A stretch of 64,000 bases of DNA from Algoriphagus marincola DSM 16067 (GCF_000429405.1 NZ_AUBU01000003.1:310001-374000), one strand, 5' to 3'; shown: positions 7,802-17,424, counted from the first letter of the stretch. Notes: generated by a model from the sequence alone, not told the origin. Made by a program: numbers and translations.

Positions 7802-8662
7802 ATGGAAAAAATTATCCGTATAGCCGTCCAAAAAAGCGGTAGACTCTCTGAAGATTCATTGAAGTTGATCAAAGAGTGTGGCATCAAATTCTATAATGGA
7901 ACCGGAAAATTAAAATCCACCTCCACCAATTTCCCAATTGAGTTTTTATTCCTCCGGGATGACGATATCCCAGGCTATGTTTCTGATGGGGTTGCTGACT
8001 TAGGGATCGTGGGTGAAAACGAACTCGTAGAAAAGAACAAGGAAGTAGAAACGCTCAAAAAATTGGGTTTCTCAAAATGCCGGCTTTCTCTTGCCATTCC
8101 AAAGGGAGAAAAATACCCTGGAATTGACTACTTCGAAGGAAAAAACATTGCAACCTCCTATCCAAAGATTCTGGGCGATTACCTTCAGAAAAAGAATATC
8201 CAGGCAGAAATCCACGAGATCAGTGGCTCTGTAGAAATTGCTCCAAGCATAGGGCTTGCCGAAGGGATTTGCGACATTGTGAGCTCCGGCTCTACCTTGA
8301 TGATGAATGGACTGAAAGAGGTTGAGGAAATCTTCAATAGTGAGGCTGTATTGATCGCCAACAAGGAATTGGCAGATTGGAAAAAAGAGATTGTGGACAA
8401 GCTCCTATTTCGAATCAATGCCGTCCAAAAAGGAAAAAGCAACAAATACGTCCTTCTGAATGCACCCAATGAATCTCTGGACAAAATTATCAGCCTGATT
8501 CCAGGAATGCGTAGTCCAACCATACTTCCTTTGGCTCAAAAAGGCTGGTCTTCTGTTCACTCAGTGATCAGTGAAGACCAATTTTGGGAAAATATAGAAG
8601 AACTCCGTGCTGCAGGAGCTGAAGGCATCTTGGTAGTTCCAATCGAGAAAATGGTAATTTGA
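7802..8662 (+). CDS. hisG: ATP phosphoribosyltransferase, long (hexameric) form
   Basis: A 286-residue enzyme for the first step of histidine synthesis, joining ATP and PRPP. It is the long HisG form: the catalytic part (about 1-210) contains IAVQKSGRL, the DLGIVGENE motif and the PRPP loop IVSSGSTLMMNGL. The C-terminal ACT-like domain (about 215-286) is the histidine feedback site in long-form enzymes. Because of that domain, no HisZ partner is needed. It is the first structural gene after the leader and attenuator, followed after 30 bases by hisD. Confidence 0.96.
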   Translation: MEKIIRIAVQKSGRLSEDSLKLIKECGIKFYNGTGKLKSTSTNFPIEFLFLRDDDIPGYVSDGVADLGIVGENELVEKNKEVETLKKLGFSKCRLSLAIPKGEKYPGIDYFEGKNIATSYPKILGDYLQKKNIQAEIHEISGSVEIAPSIGLAEGICDIVSSGSTLMMNGLKEVEEIFNSEAVLIANKELADWKKEIVDKLLFRINAVQKGKSNKYVLLNAPNESLDKIISLIPGMRSPTILPLAQKGWSSVHSVISEDQFWENIEELRAAGAEGILVVPIEKMVI

Positions 8663-8692
8663 TCAATTAGCAAGCATTAAAACAAAAAGCTG

Positions 8693-9985
8693 ATGAACAT
8701 ACTCGTCAATCCTGAAGAGAAAGTTTGGAAGAAAGCGGTTGAGCGACCTGTATTCAAGACCAAGCAAATCAATAAAATCGTCAAGCCTATTCTCCGAAAA
8801 GTGAAAAGAAATGGAGATAAGGCATTGATCAAATATGCCTATGAGTTTGACCATGTGGAGTTAGAAAGTCTCTTGGTCCCCCAGTCTGAAATCAAGGCAG
8901 CGGCTGATGAATTAAGTCCTCAACTCAAGGAAGCAATCCAAAAAGCAAAGGCAAATATCGAACGCTTTCATCAAGCTCAACAGAGCCCAGAACTGATCGA
9001 AGAGGTCATGCCAGGTGTGGTCTGCCGACGAAAGAGTGTAGCCATCCAGCGGGTGGGGCTTTATATTCCTGGAGGTACGGCACCACTTTTCAGCACAGTT
9101 CTAATGCTTGGTGTTCCTGCCAAAATAGCCGGATGTAAGGAAATTGTACTCTGCACCCCTCCCAATGTAGAAGGCAAGGTTCATCCGGCCATTATCTACA
9201 CTGCTGATTTGATCGGAATCCATAAAATTGTCAAAGTTGGAGGTGCTCAAGCAGTTGCCGCCATGACATTTGGAACCGATATTGTCCCTCAAGTGGATAA
9301 AATCTTCGGCCCGGGTAATCAATTTGTGACTGCAGCCAAGCAAATGGTAACCAAATATGGAGTTGCAATCGATATGCCTGCGGGACCATCTGAAGTTTTG
9401 GTTTATGCAGATGATAGTACACCAGCAGAATTTGTGGCTGCAGATCTTCTCAGTCAGGCAGAGCATGGAGTGGACTCTCAAGTGGTTTTGGTGACTCACA
9501 GTGAAAAATTTGCCAAAAAAGTACTAAAAGAAATAGACGTACAACTGAAGGTACTACCTAGAAAAGATATTGCAGCAAAATCACTGGATAATTCCGTTGC
9601 TATTGTAGTCAAAGATCTTCAGGAAGCGCTTGATTTGATCAATTTCTACGCGCCGGAGCACTTGATCATCAGCGTCGAAAATGAAGAAGAGGCTGTGGAA
9701 GGAATCGTCAATGCAGGGTCTATTTTCATTGGGAAATATACTCCTGAATCCGTGGGTGATTATGCATCCGGCACCAATCACACACTCCCTACCTATGGCT
9801 ATGCCCGAAACTACAGCGGAGTTTCTTTGGACAGTTTTGTCAAAAAAATCACCTATCAAAAGCTTACGCCTGAGGGAATTCAAAATATCGGTCCCACGGT
9901 AGAAGTGATGGCAGAAAATGAACTTCTTCATGCCCACAAAAACGCTGTTACTGTTAGACTTAACTCACTCAAAAAGAATAAGTAA
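8693..9985 (+). CDS. hisD: Histidinol dehydrogenase
   Basis: A 430-residue Zn- and NAD-dependent enzyme that oxidises histidinol to histidine in two steps. It shows the RVGLYIPGG and FGPGNQFVTAAK motifs, MPAGPSEV, the catalytic/Zn segment LLSQAEHGVDSQ and the C-terminal HTLPTYGYARNYSGVS. Length is normal. The stop codon overlaps the first base of the hisC start (TAATG), indicating translational coupling. Confidence 0.97.
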   Translation: MNILVNPEEKVWKKAVERPVFKTKQINKIVKPILRKVKRNGDKALIKYAYEFDHVELESLLVPQSEIKAAADELSPQLKEAIQKAKANIERFHQAQQSPELIEEVMPGVVCRRKSVAIQRVGLYIPGGTAPLFSTVLMLGVPAKIAGCKEIVLCTPPNVEGKVHPAIIYTADLIGIHKIVKVGGAQAVAAMTFGTDIVPQVDKIFGPGNQFVTAAKQMVTKYGVAIDMPAGPSEVLVYADDSTPAEFVAADLLSQAEHGVDSQVVLVTHSEKFAKKVLKEIDVQLKVLPRKDIAAKSLDNSVAIVVKDLQEALDLINFYAPEHLIISVENEEEAVEGIVNAGSIFIGKYTPESVGDYASGTNHTLPTYGYARNYSGVSLDSFVKKITYQKLTPEGIQNIGPTVEVMAENELLHAHKNAVTVRLNSLKKNK

Positions 9986-11055
9986 TGCCCTTTGATCTAA
10001 ATTCATTACTTAGGCCTCATATCAAAGATTTGAAGCCCTACACTTCTGCGCGAGATGAGTACAGTGGTAAGGAGGGGATCTTCCTGGATGCTAATGAAAA
10101 CCCTCTTGGCTCAGTGACTATTGAAAACTTCAATCGATACCCAGACCCCTATCAGACTAGCCTTAAGGTTGAGCTATCCAAGATCAAGGAAGTCGATCCC
10201 AAGCAGGTGTTTTTGGGAAACGGTTCGGATGAAGCCATAGACCTACTCTTTCGTGCCTTTTGCAATCCCGGAAAGGACAATGTGATTCTCCTCCCACCAA
10301 CTTACGGCATGTATGAGGTCAGCGCCAATATCAATGATGTAGAAGTCCGAAAAGTGAGCCTGACCGCAGACTTTCAACTTCAACCTTTAAAGATTTTGGA
10401 GGCTGCAGATCATAATTCGAAGATTTTATTCATCTGCTCTCCAAATAATCCTTCCGGAAATAAGGTAAAGCGGGAAGATATCTATTTTCTCCTGCGAAAT
10501 TTCCCAGGACTCGTGGTAGTTGATGAAGCCTATATCGACTTCAGTGATGAACCTAGCTTTACTACCGAACTGAAAAACTATCCCAACTTACTCGTGATGC
10601 AAACTTTCTCCAAAGCCTGGGGATTGGCGTCGCTTAGACTGGGTATGGCTTTTGGAAGTGAAGAAATCATTCGAATACTGAATAAAATCAAGCCTCCCTA
10701 CAATATCTCAGGACTGACTCAGGATACTGTTTTGCATGCTTTGAAAGATAAAGGCAAGGTAGATTTGATGATCAAAGAGATCTTGGCCGAGCGGGATTTC
10801 TTGGAGTTGGAGCTGAAAAAGCTTCCATTCGTAGAGAAAATCCACCCTTCTCATGCTAATTTCCTTTTAGTGAAGCTTCCTCATGCAAATCAGGTTTATG
10901 AAGACTTGATCAAAGAGAAAATCATTGTGCGGAATCGTGCCAAGGTTACTTTATGTGAAGACTGTCTCCGAATTTCAGTTGGGACAAGAAGTGAAAATGA
11001 GGCTTTTATTGAGGCTCTGGCAGGAATTGGAAAATTGAAAAATTTAAAGATTTAA
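9985..11055 (+). CDS. hisC: Histidinol-phosphate aminotransferase
   Basis: A 356-residue fold-type I PLP aminotransferase that converts imidazole-acetol phosphate to histidinol phosphate. The PLP lysine is in TFSKAWGLASLRLG (about residue 213). The upstream VVDEAYIDFS motif and SPNNPSGN substrate loop are intact, and the end carries LRISVGTRSEN. It overlaps hisD by one base. A 224-bp gap containing a repeat hairpin separates it from hisB, so the operon may be interrupted or the element may be read through. Confidence 0.96.
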   Translation: MPFDLNSLLRPHIKDLKPYTSARDEYSGKEGIFLDANENPLGSVTIENFNRYPDPYQTSLKVELSKIKEVDPKQVFLGNGSDEAIDLLFRAFCNPGKDNVILLPPTYGMYEVSANINDVEVRKVSLTADFQLQPLKILEAADHNSKILFICSPNNPSGNKVKREDIYFLLRNFPGLVVVDEAYIDFSDEPSFTTELKNYPNLLVMQTFSKAWGLASLRLGMAFGSEEIIRILNKIKPPYNISGLTQDTVLHALKDKGKVDLMIKEILAERDFLELELKKLPFVEKIHPSHANFLLVKLPHANQVYEDLIKEKIIVRNRAKVTLCEDCLRISVGTRSENEAFIEALAGIGKLKNLKI

Positions 11056-11202
11056 AAATTAACCTCCTGACGAATTAGGAAAGGATGACTTGTGATTTCC
11101 AATTGTCCTGTCTGGATTTACACTAAGATTGTTGTTGATTACGATTTTGCGAGGAGCAGTCCTAAAAAAAAAAGTTAAGTATTCATCCTAGAAAGCGACG
11201 AA

Positions 11203-11224
11203 GCCTGCCTTCCGGAGGGCAGGC
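11203..11224. repeat. GCCTGCC/GGCAGGC repeat hairpin between hisC and hisB
   Basis: GCCTGCC (11203-11209) and GGCAGGC (11218-11224) form a stem around TTCCGGAG. The same core recurs in larger units at 54625 and 57116. No T-run follows directly, so this is a dispersed repeat relic, not an obvious terminator. The rest of the 11056-11279 gap shows no ORF. Confidence 0.55.
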
Positions 11225-11279
11225 AATCTTAAAAGTGCATGATTAGAATTCACAATTGCCATAAAAAAAATATTTATAG

Positions 11280-12377
11280 ATGAAAAAGAAAGTGCTTTTC
11301 ATAGACCGGGATGGTACCATCATCAAGGAGCCACCCACTGACTTTCAGGTCGACAGCTTGGAAAAGCTGGAATTTATCCCGAAAGCCATCTCAAACCTTC
11401 GCAAAATAGCAGAGGAAACGGATTACCATCTAGTCATGGTAACCAATCAGGATGGTTTGGGTACGGACTCATTTCCCGAAAAGGACTTTTGGCCGGCACA
11501 GTTCAAAATGCTCTTAACCCTTGAACAAGAAAACATCACCTTTGATGCCGTGCATGTAGATAAGACCTTTGAGCATGAAAATGCACCTACACGCAAACCA
11601 AGAACAGGTTTACTGCAGGAATACTTCTCAGACGAATACGATCTGGAGAATTCCTATGTGATCGGGGATAGATTGACCGATGTTCAATTGGCTGAAAACT
11701 TAGGAGCCAAAGCCATCTTCATCGGAGATTATGAACCAAAAGCTGCGCTTTCTACCAAGGATTGGGACGAGATTTACACCTTCTTGAAAATGCCTCCACG
11801 AAAGGCTACAGTCAGTCGAAAAACCAGCGAAACCGATATTCAAATCAGTTTAAATCTGGATGGAAATGGCTATTGCAAGATTAATACAGGCTTAAGCTTT
11901 TTTGACCATATGTTGGAGCAGCTTGGCAAGCATGGTTCGACTGACTTGGAGATACAAGTGAAAGGCGACCTGCACATTGACGAGCATCACACCATTGAGG
12001 ACACGGCCTTAGCATTGGGAGAAGCATATTTGAAGGCCTTGGGAGACAAAAAAGGGATCTATCGCTACGGTTTCCTATTGCCCATGGACGATGCCTTGGC
12101 TCAGGTAGCGATCGATTTTGGAGGAAGACCTTGGTTGGTTTGGGAAGCTGAATTCAAGCGTGAGAAAATTGGTGATATGCCCACAGAGATGTTTTACCAT
12201 TTCTTCAAATCCTTCTCAGACACTTCCAAGTGCAATCTGAATATTAAAGTAGAAGGAGACAATGAGCATCACAAAATCGAAGCAATCTTCAAAGGACTCG
12301 CCCGAGCCATCAAAATGGCAGTGATGCGCGACCCCAGAAATATCAATCAATTACCAAGTACAAAAGGAGTACTTTGA
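11280..12377 (+). CDS. hisB: Bifunctional histidinol-phosphatase / imidazoleglycerol-phosphate dehydratase
   Basis: A 365-residue fusion. The N-terminal HAD phosphatase domain (about 1-165) has the nucleophile motif D9-R-D11-G-T and the later motif [12 protein letters not shown]. The C-terminal IGPD domain (about 170-365) has [13 protein letters not shown] and the Mn-binding [16 protein letters not shown], with a second HHKIEAIFK motif near the end. Together they catalyse steps 7 and 9 of histidine synthesis. No hisH, hisA, hisF or hisI lies in the window; the next gene is a TPR lipoprotein. Confidence 0.96.
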   Translation: MKKKVLFIDRDGTIIKEPPTDFQVDSLEKLEFIPKAISNLRKIAEETDYHLVMVTNQDGLGTDSFPEKDFWPAQFKMLLTLEQENITFDAVHVDKTFEHENAPTRKPRTGLLQEYFSDEYDLENSYVIGDRLTDVQLAENLGAKAIFIGDYEPKAALSTKDWDEIYTFLKMPPRKATVSRKTSETDIQISLNLDGNGYCKINTGLSFFDHMLEQLGKHGSTDLEIQVKGDLHIDEHHTIEDTALALGEAYLKALGDKKGIYRYGFLLPMDDALAQVAIDFGGRPWLVWEAEFKREKIGDMPTEMFYHFFKSFSDTSKCNLNIKVEGDNEHHKIEAIFKGLARAIKMAVMRDPRNINQLPSTKGVL

Positions 12378-12488
12378 TTTTGAGTTGATACTCCCATAAC
12401 TGGAAGGTAAATAAGCTTTTAACATAAATTTGGATTTGAATTAGTACTTGTGCTTTTTCAAATCCATATTTTTTTTGTTTATTTCGGT

Positions 12489-13286
12489 ATGCTACGAAAT
12501 TTTAAAACTATTCTCACACTGTCAGTCTTGGTATTTTTTAGCTCCTGCAGATCAGAACTTTATGAAGCTGAAGAACTATTTGACGGAAAACGCTACGAGG
12601 AGGCTATTTCTTCCTTGAATGCCTACCTCTTTTTTCATGTGACCGATGTAAAAGCATTCCATCTCCGTGCCCGAGCAAAGGAAGAATTGGGTGATATTCC
12701 TGGGGCTATGGAGGATTACGAACGCATTATTCAACTTGATAATCAATACGCTCAAGCCTATGCGGGCATTGGGATCATCCTTTTTAATCAAGAGAAATAC
12801 AAAGAGGCTGAATTATGGCTACTTCGCGCAGCCAAGACCGATGCAGAGGATTTTAATATCCTCTATCATTTAGGCAGGGCCCTTTTGATGAATGAAAATT
12901 ACACCCTTGCGGAAGAGTTTTTCCTTAAAGCTAAGGAACTCAATGAAAAGCACCCTCAACTCCACTTTTACACCGGAATGGCTCGAGCCTTTCGTGGGGA
13001 TGTGCTCGGTTGCGCGGCTTCCTTCAATACCTACGTAAATTTGGAACCCAACAATATGGTAGGACGCTACAATAGAGGTTTTGCTTTGATGCGTGCAGGT
13101 TATTTAGAATGGGCTTTGGAGGACTTTGATGCGGTACTTAAGACCGATCCAAACCACACAGAGGCATTGGGTAAGAAAGGCATTTGCCTGGCTCAATTGG
13201 GAAAAACTGAAGGATGCAATTACATTCAGCAAGCTGCATCCAAAGGTTCGGACTATGCCCAAAGCCATTTGGATCTCTGCTCTTAA
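12489..13286 (+). CDS. TPR-repeat lipoprotein
   Basis: A 265-residue protein when started at ATG 12489 (MLRNFKTILTL...). This start exposes a lipoprotein signal with lipobox FSSC near residue 20; an upstream in-frame ATG at 12450 would spoil it. At least five tetratricopeptide-like repeats follow, for example AFHLRARAKEELGDIPGAME and AGIGIILFNQEKYKEAELWL. TPR lipoproteins act as periplasmic or outer-membrane scaffolds; no partner can be named. Its stop overlaps the stop of the convergent ATP-grasp gene by four bases. Confidence 0.85.
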   Translation: MLRNFKTILTLSVLVFFSSCRSELYEAEELFDGKRYEEAISSLNAYLFFHVTDVKAFHLRARAKEELGDIPGAMEDYERIIQLDNQYAQAYAGIGIILFNQEKYKEAELWLLRAAKTDAEDFNILYHLGRALLMNENYTLAEEFFLKAKELNEKHPQLHFYTGMARAFRGDVLGCAASFNTYVNLEPNNMVGRYNRGFALMRAGYLEWALEDFDAVLKTDPNHTEALGKKGICLAQLGKTEGCNYIQQAASKGSDYAQSHLDLCS

Positions 13287-14161
13287 GCCAATTTTGATTG
13301 AATAGCCTCCCGATAATTGGGCATGGCTTTTTCACTCAATCCCAAAAACAAATATGGCTCAATCAGCTCCAATTCCATCAAGTAAAATCCTGTATCCCTC
13401 ATCACACCATCTACTCGGGCGTAAAGCGATTCGCTCGCAAACTCTTTCACAAAACTAGTAGCTGTTTCCAGCATAGGCTGATCAGGATTGATTTCTTGAA
13501 TAGTTCCTCCAAAATAATGTTGCACCCGAAAATCTTCCTTCTTCGGAGTTTTTAAAACAGCATGGGAGAATTTCCCATCGAAAAATATCAGGGAATATTC
13601 TCCAACCTCAGCTACTTCCTGTACAAAAGGCTGGGCTAAAAATGATTCATTCTCCATAAGACCTTGAATTTGGTCCTGCTGGGCAATCGCTTTCTCTAAA
13701 TCCAGTCGAAAAGTATTCTTTGCTCCCCCACTGACCAAGGGCTTGATGACAAACTCTTTCACCGCCAAGCCATCCATTACTGCCTTAGGGTCAAACTTGC
13801 TACCCATTTCCAAAAGCTTTCCAGCTATTGCCGGAAAGCCTTTTTTCTCCATTTCCAGCAAGTAGGCTTTGCTACTGTTCCATCGGATAGTTTTCAGATC
13901 ATTGAAAACCGGGATTTTCAGCGACTCCATTCGATCCATCCACTGCAAAAACTCTGGATAATAATCGAAATAATCCCATACAGATTTGATCAACAACGCG
14001 TCATATTGAGCCCAATCTACCTTTGGGTCCGACCAAGGCATGATTTCATTGTCAAAACCCAAGTCTGAAAGTGTTTTGGATAATATCTGGTCCTCATCGA
14101 TAGTATTGGCATCATAGGCCCCTGTAGACACGTAACTGACGATTCCGATTTTCTTTTGCAT
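13283..14161 (-). CDS. ATP-grasp family protein (RimK/DcsG-like)
   Basis: A 292-residue protein starting at ATG 14161 (MQKKIGIVSYV). The frame is open further upstream, but the extra residues look random and overlap the divergent promoter region. It shows the ATP-grasp pattern: a central lysine in EFVIKPLVSGGAKNTFRL (about 145-160), then the metal-binding end YARVDGVMRDTGFYLMELEL with IEPYLFL. This ending is shared by RimK/DcsG-type ligases, which join a carboxylate to an amine via an acyl phosphate. The substrate is unknown. Its start faces a glycosyltransferase gene with mirrored -7 motifs. Confidence 0.75.
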   Translation of the reverse strand: MQKKIGIVSYVSTGAYDANTIDEDQILSKTLSDLGFDNEIMPWSDPKVDWAQYDALLIKSVWDYFDYYPEFLQWMDRMESLKIPVFNDLKTIRWNSSKAYLLEMEKKGFPAIAGKLLEMGSKFDPKAVMDGLAVKEFVIKPLVSGGAKNTFRLDLEKAIAQQDQIQGLMENESFLAQPFVQEVAEVGEYSLIFFDGKFSHAVLKTPKKEDFRVQHYFGGTIQEINPDQPMLETATSFVKEFASESLYARVDGVMRDTGFYLMELELIEPYLFLGLSEKAMPNYREAIQSKLA

Positions 14162-14172
14162 GATAAAATTTT

Positions 14173-14246
14173 GCCCAAAAGTAAGGTTTAACGATATTTT
14201 GTACGGACCGTTCTTCAAAAATCGCCTCGAAGAATTACTTTTGGGC
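14173..14246. promoter_or_regulatory. Divergent promoters in a 12-bp inverted repeat
   Basis: GCCCAAAAGTAA (14173-14184) and TTACTTTTGGGC (14235-14246) are perfect inverted copies. Each contains TACTTTTG, a full TAnnTTTG -7 match reading outward, one toward each flanking gene. The distance from motif to ATG is nearly the same on both sides (about 15 bases). No clear -33 TTG elements are visible. Dual promoter use is inference. Confidence 0.45.
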
Positions 14247-14258
14247 TTTGCTCTACCT

Positions 14259-15032
14259 ATGAAACACCGAAAGCTGGTCATCATTCCTACCTACAACGAG
14301 TCCGAAAACATTCAGGACATGGTTCGCACTGTGATGAATTTGGATGGTCATTTCGAACTGCTCGTCATTGATGATGGATCTCCGGATGGCACAGGTGAAT
14401 TGGTCAAAGGCTTACAAACTGAGCTTGGTGGCCGTCTTCATTTGATCGAGCGAAAGGGAAAATTAGGCCTGGGGACAGCCTATATCACGGGATTCAAGTG
14501 GGCCTTGTCCCATGGCTACGACTACATCTTTGAAATGGATGCGGACTTCTCCCATGATCCTAAGGACTTGATCAGACTGTACCAAGCTTGTGCAGAGGAA
14601 GGATTTGACATGGCCATTGGAAGTCGGTACATCACCGGAGTAAACGTGGTTAACTGGCCGATTGGTCGGGTGCTGATGTCCTATTTCGCCTCAGTCTATG
14701 TTCGCTTTATCACGGGATTACCGATCAGTGATTCGACGGCTGGTTTTAAGTGCTATCACCGAAGTGTTTTGGCAGGTATAAAATTGGATGAAATTCGATT
14801 TATCGGCTATGCCTTTCAAATTGAAATGAAATTCACCGCCTGGAAGCTAGGTTTCAAAATCAAAGAAGTCCCGATCATTTTTACAGACCGAACGAGAGGC
14901 ACTTCCAAAATGAGCAAAGGAATTTTCAAAGAAGCGGTTTTTGGCGTGATTTGGATGAAAATCAAAAGTATTTTTTCTCCTTACCAACTCAATCAAAACG
15001 AATGGACTGAATCGGGTTTACCCGTGAAATAA
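14259..15032 (+). CDS. Polyprenol-phosphate-mannose-synthase-like GT2 glycosyltransferase
   Basis: A 257-residue family 2 glycosyltransferase started at ATG 14259 (MKHRKLVIIPTYNES). Seen motifs are IPTYNE, the DDGSPDGT nucleotide-binding loop, EMDADFSHDP (the DxD metal site) and AIGSRYITG, all typical of DPM1-like enzymes that transfer mannose or another sugar to a lipid phosphate. The C-terminus lacks the extra membrane segments of longer homologues, so it is peripheral or weakly anchored. Its last 44 bases overlap the convergent permease gene. Confidence 0.9.
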   Translation: MKHRKLVIIPTYNESENIQDMVRTVMNLDGHFELLVIDDGSPDGTGELVKGLQTELGGRLHLIERKGKLGLGTAYITGFKWALSHGYDYIFEMDADFSHDPKDLIRLYQACAEEGFDMAIGSRYITGVNVVNWPIGRVLMSYFASVYVRFITGLPISDSTAGFKCYHRSVLAGIKLDEIRFIGYAFQIEMKFTAWKLGFKIKEVPIIFTDRTRGTSKMSKGIFKEAVFGVIWMKIKSIFSPYQLNQNEWTESGLPVK

Positions 15033-16203
15033 CAATCACCGGAATCCACAGCACCAAGGCTGTTAAAATCGTGATCCCAATATTCAGACCGATAAAGACA
15101 GGCCAATTCCAATCTATCGGCACATAGCTCATATAATAACTCTCTGGATTGAGTGGGATAAGGTGAAAATAGTATTGCAAGACCCCAATGCCCAATCCCA
15201 AGGAATTCCCAATCAGAAGTCCACGTCCCAAAATCCGCATTCCATTCCAAAAGAATATTTTTCGGATCTGAAGATCCCTTGCTCCCAAGGCTTTCAGCAA
15301 TCCAATCATCTGCGTACGCTCCATGATGAGAATAAAAAGGATGGCTCCCATATTAAAAACAGCTACAAAACCAATTAAAATCAAGAAGACGTACACGTTG
15401 GTATCCAGCAACTTAAGCCAGTCAAAAATCTCCAAATATTTATCATCTGAGGGAATTAATTTCAAGTCCAAATCCAGTACATCCTCAATTGACCGGGTGA
15501 GCTCTGGACTTGATTGACCTTCCAAAAAGATCTCTAAGCCTCCTACCTGATCTTCTTTCCACCCATTCAGGTTGCGAATGGTTTGAAGCTCTCCGATGAT
15601 GATTTTTTGATCAAAGTTTTCTAAAAATGTCTCATAGATCCCCACAACTTCCACCCTTCGATAGCGAGGAGGATCCTGCACAAAGTATAGCAGAATTCTG
15701 TCTCCCACTTCCAAAAGCAGACGATTAGCCAAATAGCGACTGATTACAATTTCATTGGATGTGCCGTTTTGAGGAATGCTTAGAAATCGTCCTTCAACCA
15801 GGTATTCTCGGAAACCCAAGGTATCAAAGTCACTGGAAACCCCTTTCATCAAGACACCTTCCACTTCCTCTTCCCCTTTCATCAATGCCGCTTTATGGGC
15901 TACTTGCTGCACTCGTTGAATTTCCGGGATGTTTTGATAAATCTGAGGGTAGTTGGGTTTTAGAGAAAAAGGGTTTTCCTCAAAGGAATTGCTCATCGTA
16001 AAGCGCTGCACCTGATAATGTCCCGTGAATCCGTATACCTTATCGGAAACCGTCTTTTGAAATCCTCCCAAAATCATGAATGCGAGGATGGAAACGGCAA
16101 TTCCAATTCCCAAACTTCCCACGGCGATTTTATGAATCGTCGCGGAAAAACCGCCTGTCCGGCTAAAACTGATTCTTTTGGCAATGAAATAGGAAAGGTT
16201 CAA
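14989..16203 (-). CDS. LolC/LolE-type ABC transporter permease
   Basis: A 404-residue FtsX/MacB-family permease. The opening NLSYFIAKRISFSRTGGFSATIHKIAVGSLGIGIAVS is characteristic of LolC/E-like proteins. One hydrophobic segment (about 28-50) is followed by a periplasmic domain, then three C-terminal segments (about 275-400), the second preceded by QMIGLLKALGA. In the Lol system such permeases release outer-membrane lipoproteins from the inner membrane, with LolD as ATPase. No ATPase gene is adjacent here. Confidence 0.88.
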   Translation of the reverse strand: MNLSYFIAKRISFSRTGGFSATIHKIAVGSLGIGIAVSILAFMILGGFQKTVSDKVYGFTGHYQVQRFTMSNSFEENPFSLKPNYPQIYQNIPEIQRVQQVAHKAALMKGEEEVEGVLMKGVSSDFDTLGFREYLVEGRFLSIPQNGTSNEIVISRYLANRLLLEVGDRILLYFVQDPPRYRRVEVVGIYETFLENFDQKIIIGELQTIRNLNGWKEDQVGGLEIFLEGQSSPELTRSIEDVLDLDLKLIPSDDKYLEIFDWLKLLDTNVYVFLILIGFVAVFNMGAILFILIMERTQMIGLLKALGARDLQIRKIFFWNGMRILGRGLLIGNSLGLGIGVLQYYFHLIPLNPESYYMSYVPIDWNWPVFIGLNIGITILTALVLWIPVIVISRVNPIQSIRFD

Positions 16204-16213
16204 CAGAGTGGTT

Positions 16214-16240
16214 TAATTTGTGAAGACACAGCGCAAATTA
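16214..16240. promoter_or_regulatory. Mirrored TAATTTG motifs between the permease and namZ-like genes
   Basis: TAATTTG (16214-16220, + strand) and CAAATTA (16234-16240, the same motif on the - strand) sit in the 39-bp gap between the divergent starts at 16203 and 16243. Each differs from TAnnTTTG by one missing base. They may be face-to-face divergent -7 elements. Confidence 0.3.
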
Positions 16241-16242
16241 GC

Positions 16243-17424
16243 ATGAAGAAGATGAAAAAATTAATCCAATTCGGTTTTTTGTCAATTTTGATCCTTTCAA
16301 TCAGTTTTGGCTCCACTTCACTTTTTGCTCAGGTACTGACTGGTGCTGAGCGACATGAATTATACCTTCCCATGCTGGAGGGGAAAAAAGTTGGCTTGGT
16401 TGGAAATCAGACCTCCATTCTTCCCCAGTCCGACAACAAACATGTCGTGGATTTTCTGCTTGAAAATGGCGTTCAAATGAAAAAGGTTTTCGTACCTGAG
16501 CATGGATTTAGGGGGACAGCCGATGCCGGAGAAAAAGTAGACAATAGCATAGACCAAAAGACCGGGCTGCCAATTATCTCACTCTATGGAAATAATAAAA
16601 AACCCGCAGCGGATCAAATTCAAGATTTGGATGTGATCATCTTTGATCTCCAGGATGTGGGGACCCGTTTTTTCACCTACATCAGTACCATGCATTATGT
16701 AATGGAAGCCTGTGCTGAGCAAGGCAAAAAGATCATCATCTTTGATCGTCCCAATCCAAATGGAGGCTATGTGGATGGCCCAATACGAAAGCCGGGTTTT
16801 GAATCTTTTGTGGGAATGCATCCCATCCCGGTTGTTCATGGACTTACCGTAGGTGAGCTGGCGCAAATGATCAATGGGGAAAAATGGCTAAAAGGCGGAA
16901 TCACAGCAGATTTGGAGGTAATTCCTGTGGCTAATTGGACACACAGCCAAACCTACAATCTTCCAATCAAGCCCTCCCCCAACCTGCCCAGTGATCTAGC
17001 CATAAAACTCTACCCTAGCACCTGTTTTTTTGAAGGTACCGTCATGTCATTGGGTAGAGGTACCTACGAACCCTTTCAGATGTATGGCTACCCGGATCCA
17101 AAGTTTGGAGACTTCACATTCACTCCAGTTAGCATAGATGGAATGTCCAAAACACCTCCCCATCAAGATAAGCTTTGCTATGGGGTTGATCTTCGTGGAG
17201 AATCATTAGACCATCATTTTACCCTCAAATACCTACTAGATGCCTATCAAAAATCGGGAATGAAGGAGAAGTTTTTTAATAATTTCTTCAATACACTTGC
17301 CGGCACGGATGAACTGAAAAAGCAGATTTTGGCAGGAAAAAGCGAGTCGGAAATCCGAGAAAGCTGGAAGGCAGGATTGGAGGATTTCAAAGCGATGAGA
17401 GCGGGGTATTTATTGTATGAGTGA
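16243..17424 (+). CDS. Secreted DUF1343 / NamZ-like exo-beta-N-acetylmuramidase
   Basis: A 393-residue protein started at ATG 16243 (MKKMKKLIQFG). This gives a cleavable signal peptide ending near LFAQ; an in-frame start further upstream would lie in the permease gene. The body is a DUF1343 protein with VGLVGNQTS, the FVPEHGFRG motif, DLQDVGTRFFTYISTM and PNPNGG. The characterised family member NamZ removes terminal MurNAc from peptidoglycan fragments, so a periplasmic wall-recycling role is likely. The upstream neighbour is the divergent LolC/E-type permease. Confidence 0.87.
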   Translation: MKKMKKLIQFGFLSILILSISFGSTSLFAQVLTGAERHELYLPMLEGKKVGLVGNQTSILPQSDNKHVVDFLLENGVQMKKVFVPEHGFRGTADAGEKVDNSIDQKTGLPIISLYGNNKKPAADQIQDLDVIIFDLQDVGTRFFTYISTMHYVMEACAEQGKKIIIFDRPNPNGGYVDGPIRKPGFESFVGMHPIPVVHGLTVGELAQMINGEKWLKGGITADLEVIPVANWTHSQTYNLPIKPSPNLPSDLAIKLYPSTCFFEGTVMSLGRGTYEPFQMYGYPDPKFGDFTFTPVSIDGMSKTPPHQDKLCYGVDLRGESLDHHFTLKYLLDAYQKSGMKEKFFNNFFNTLAGTDELKKQILAGKSESEIRESWKAGLEDFKAMRAGYLLYE

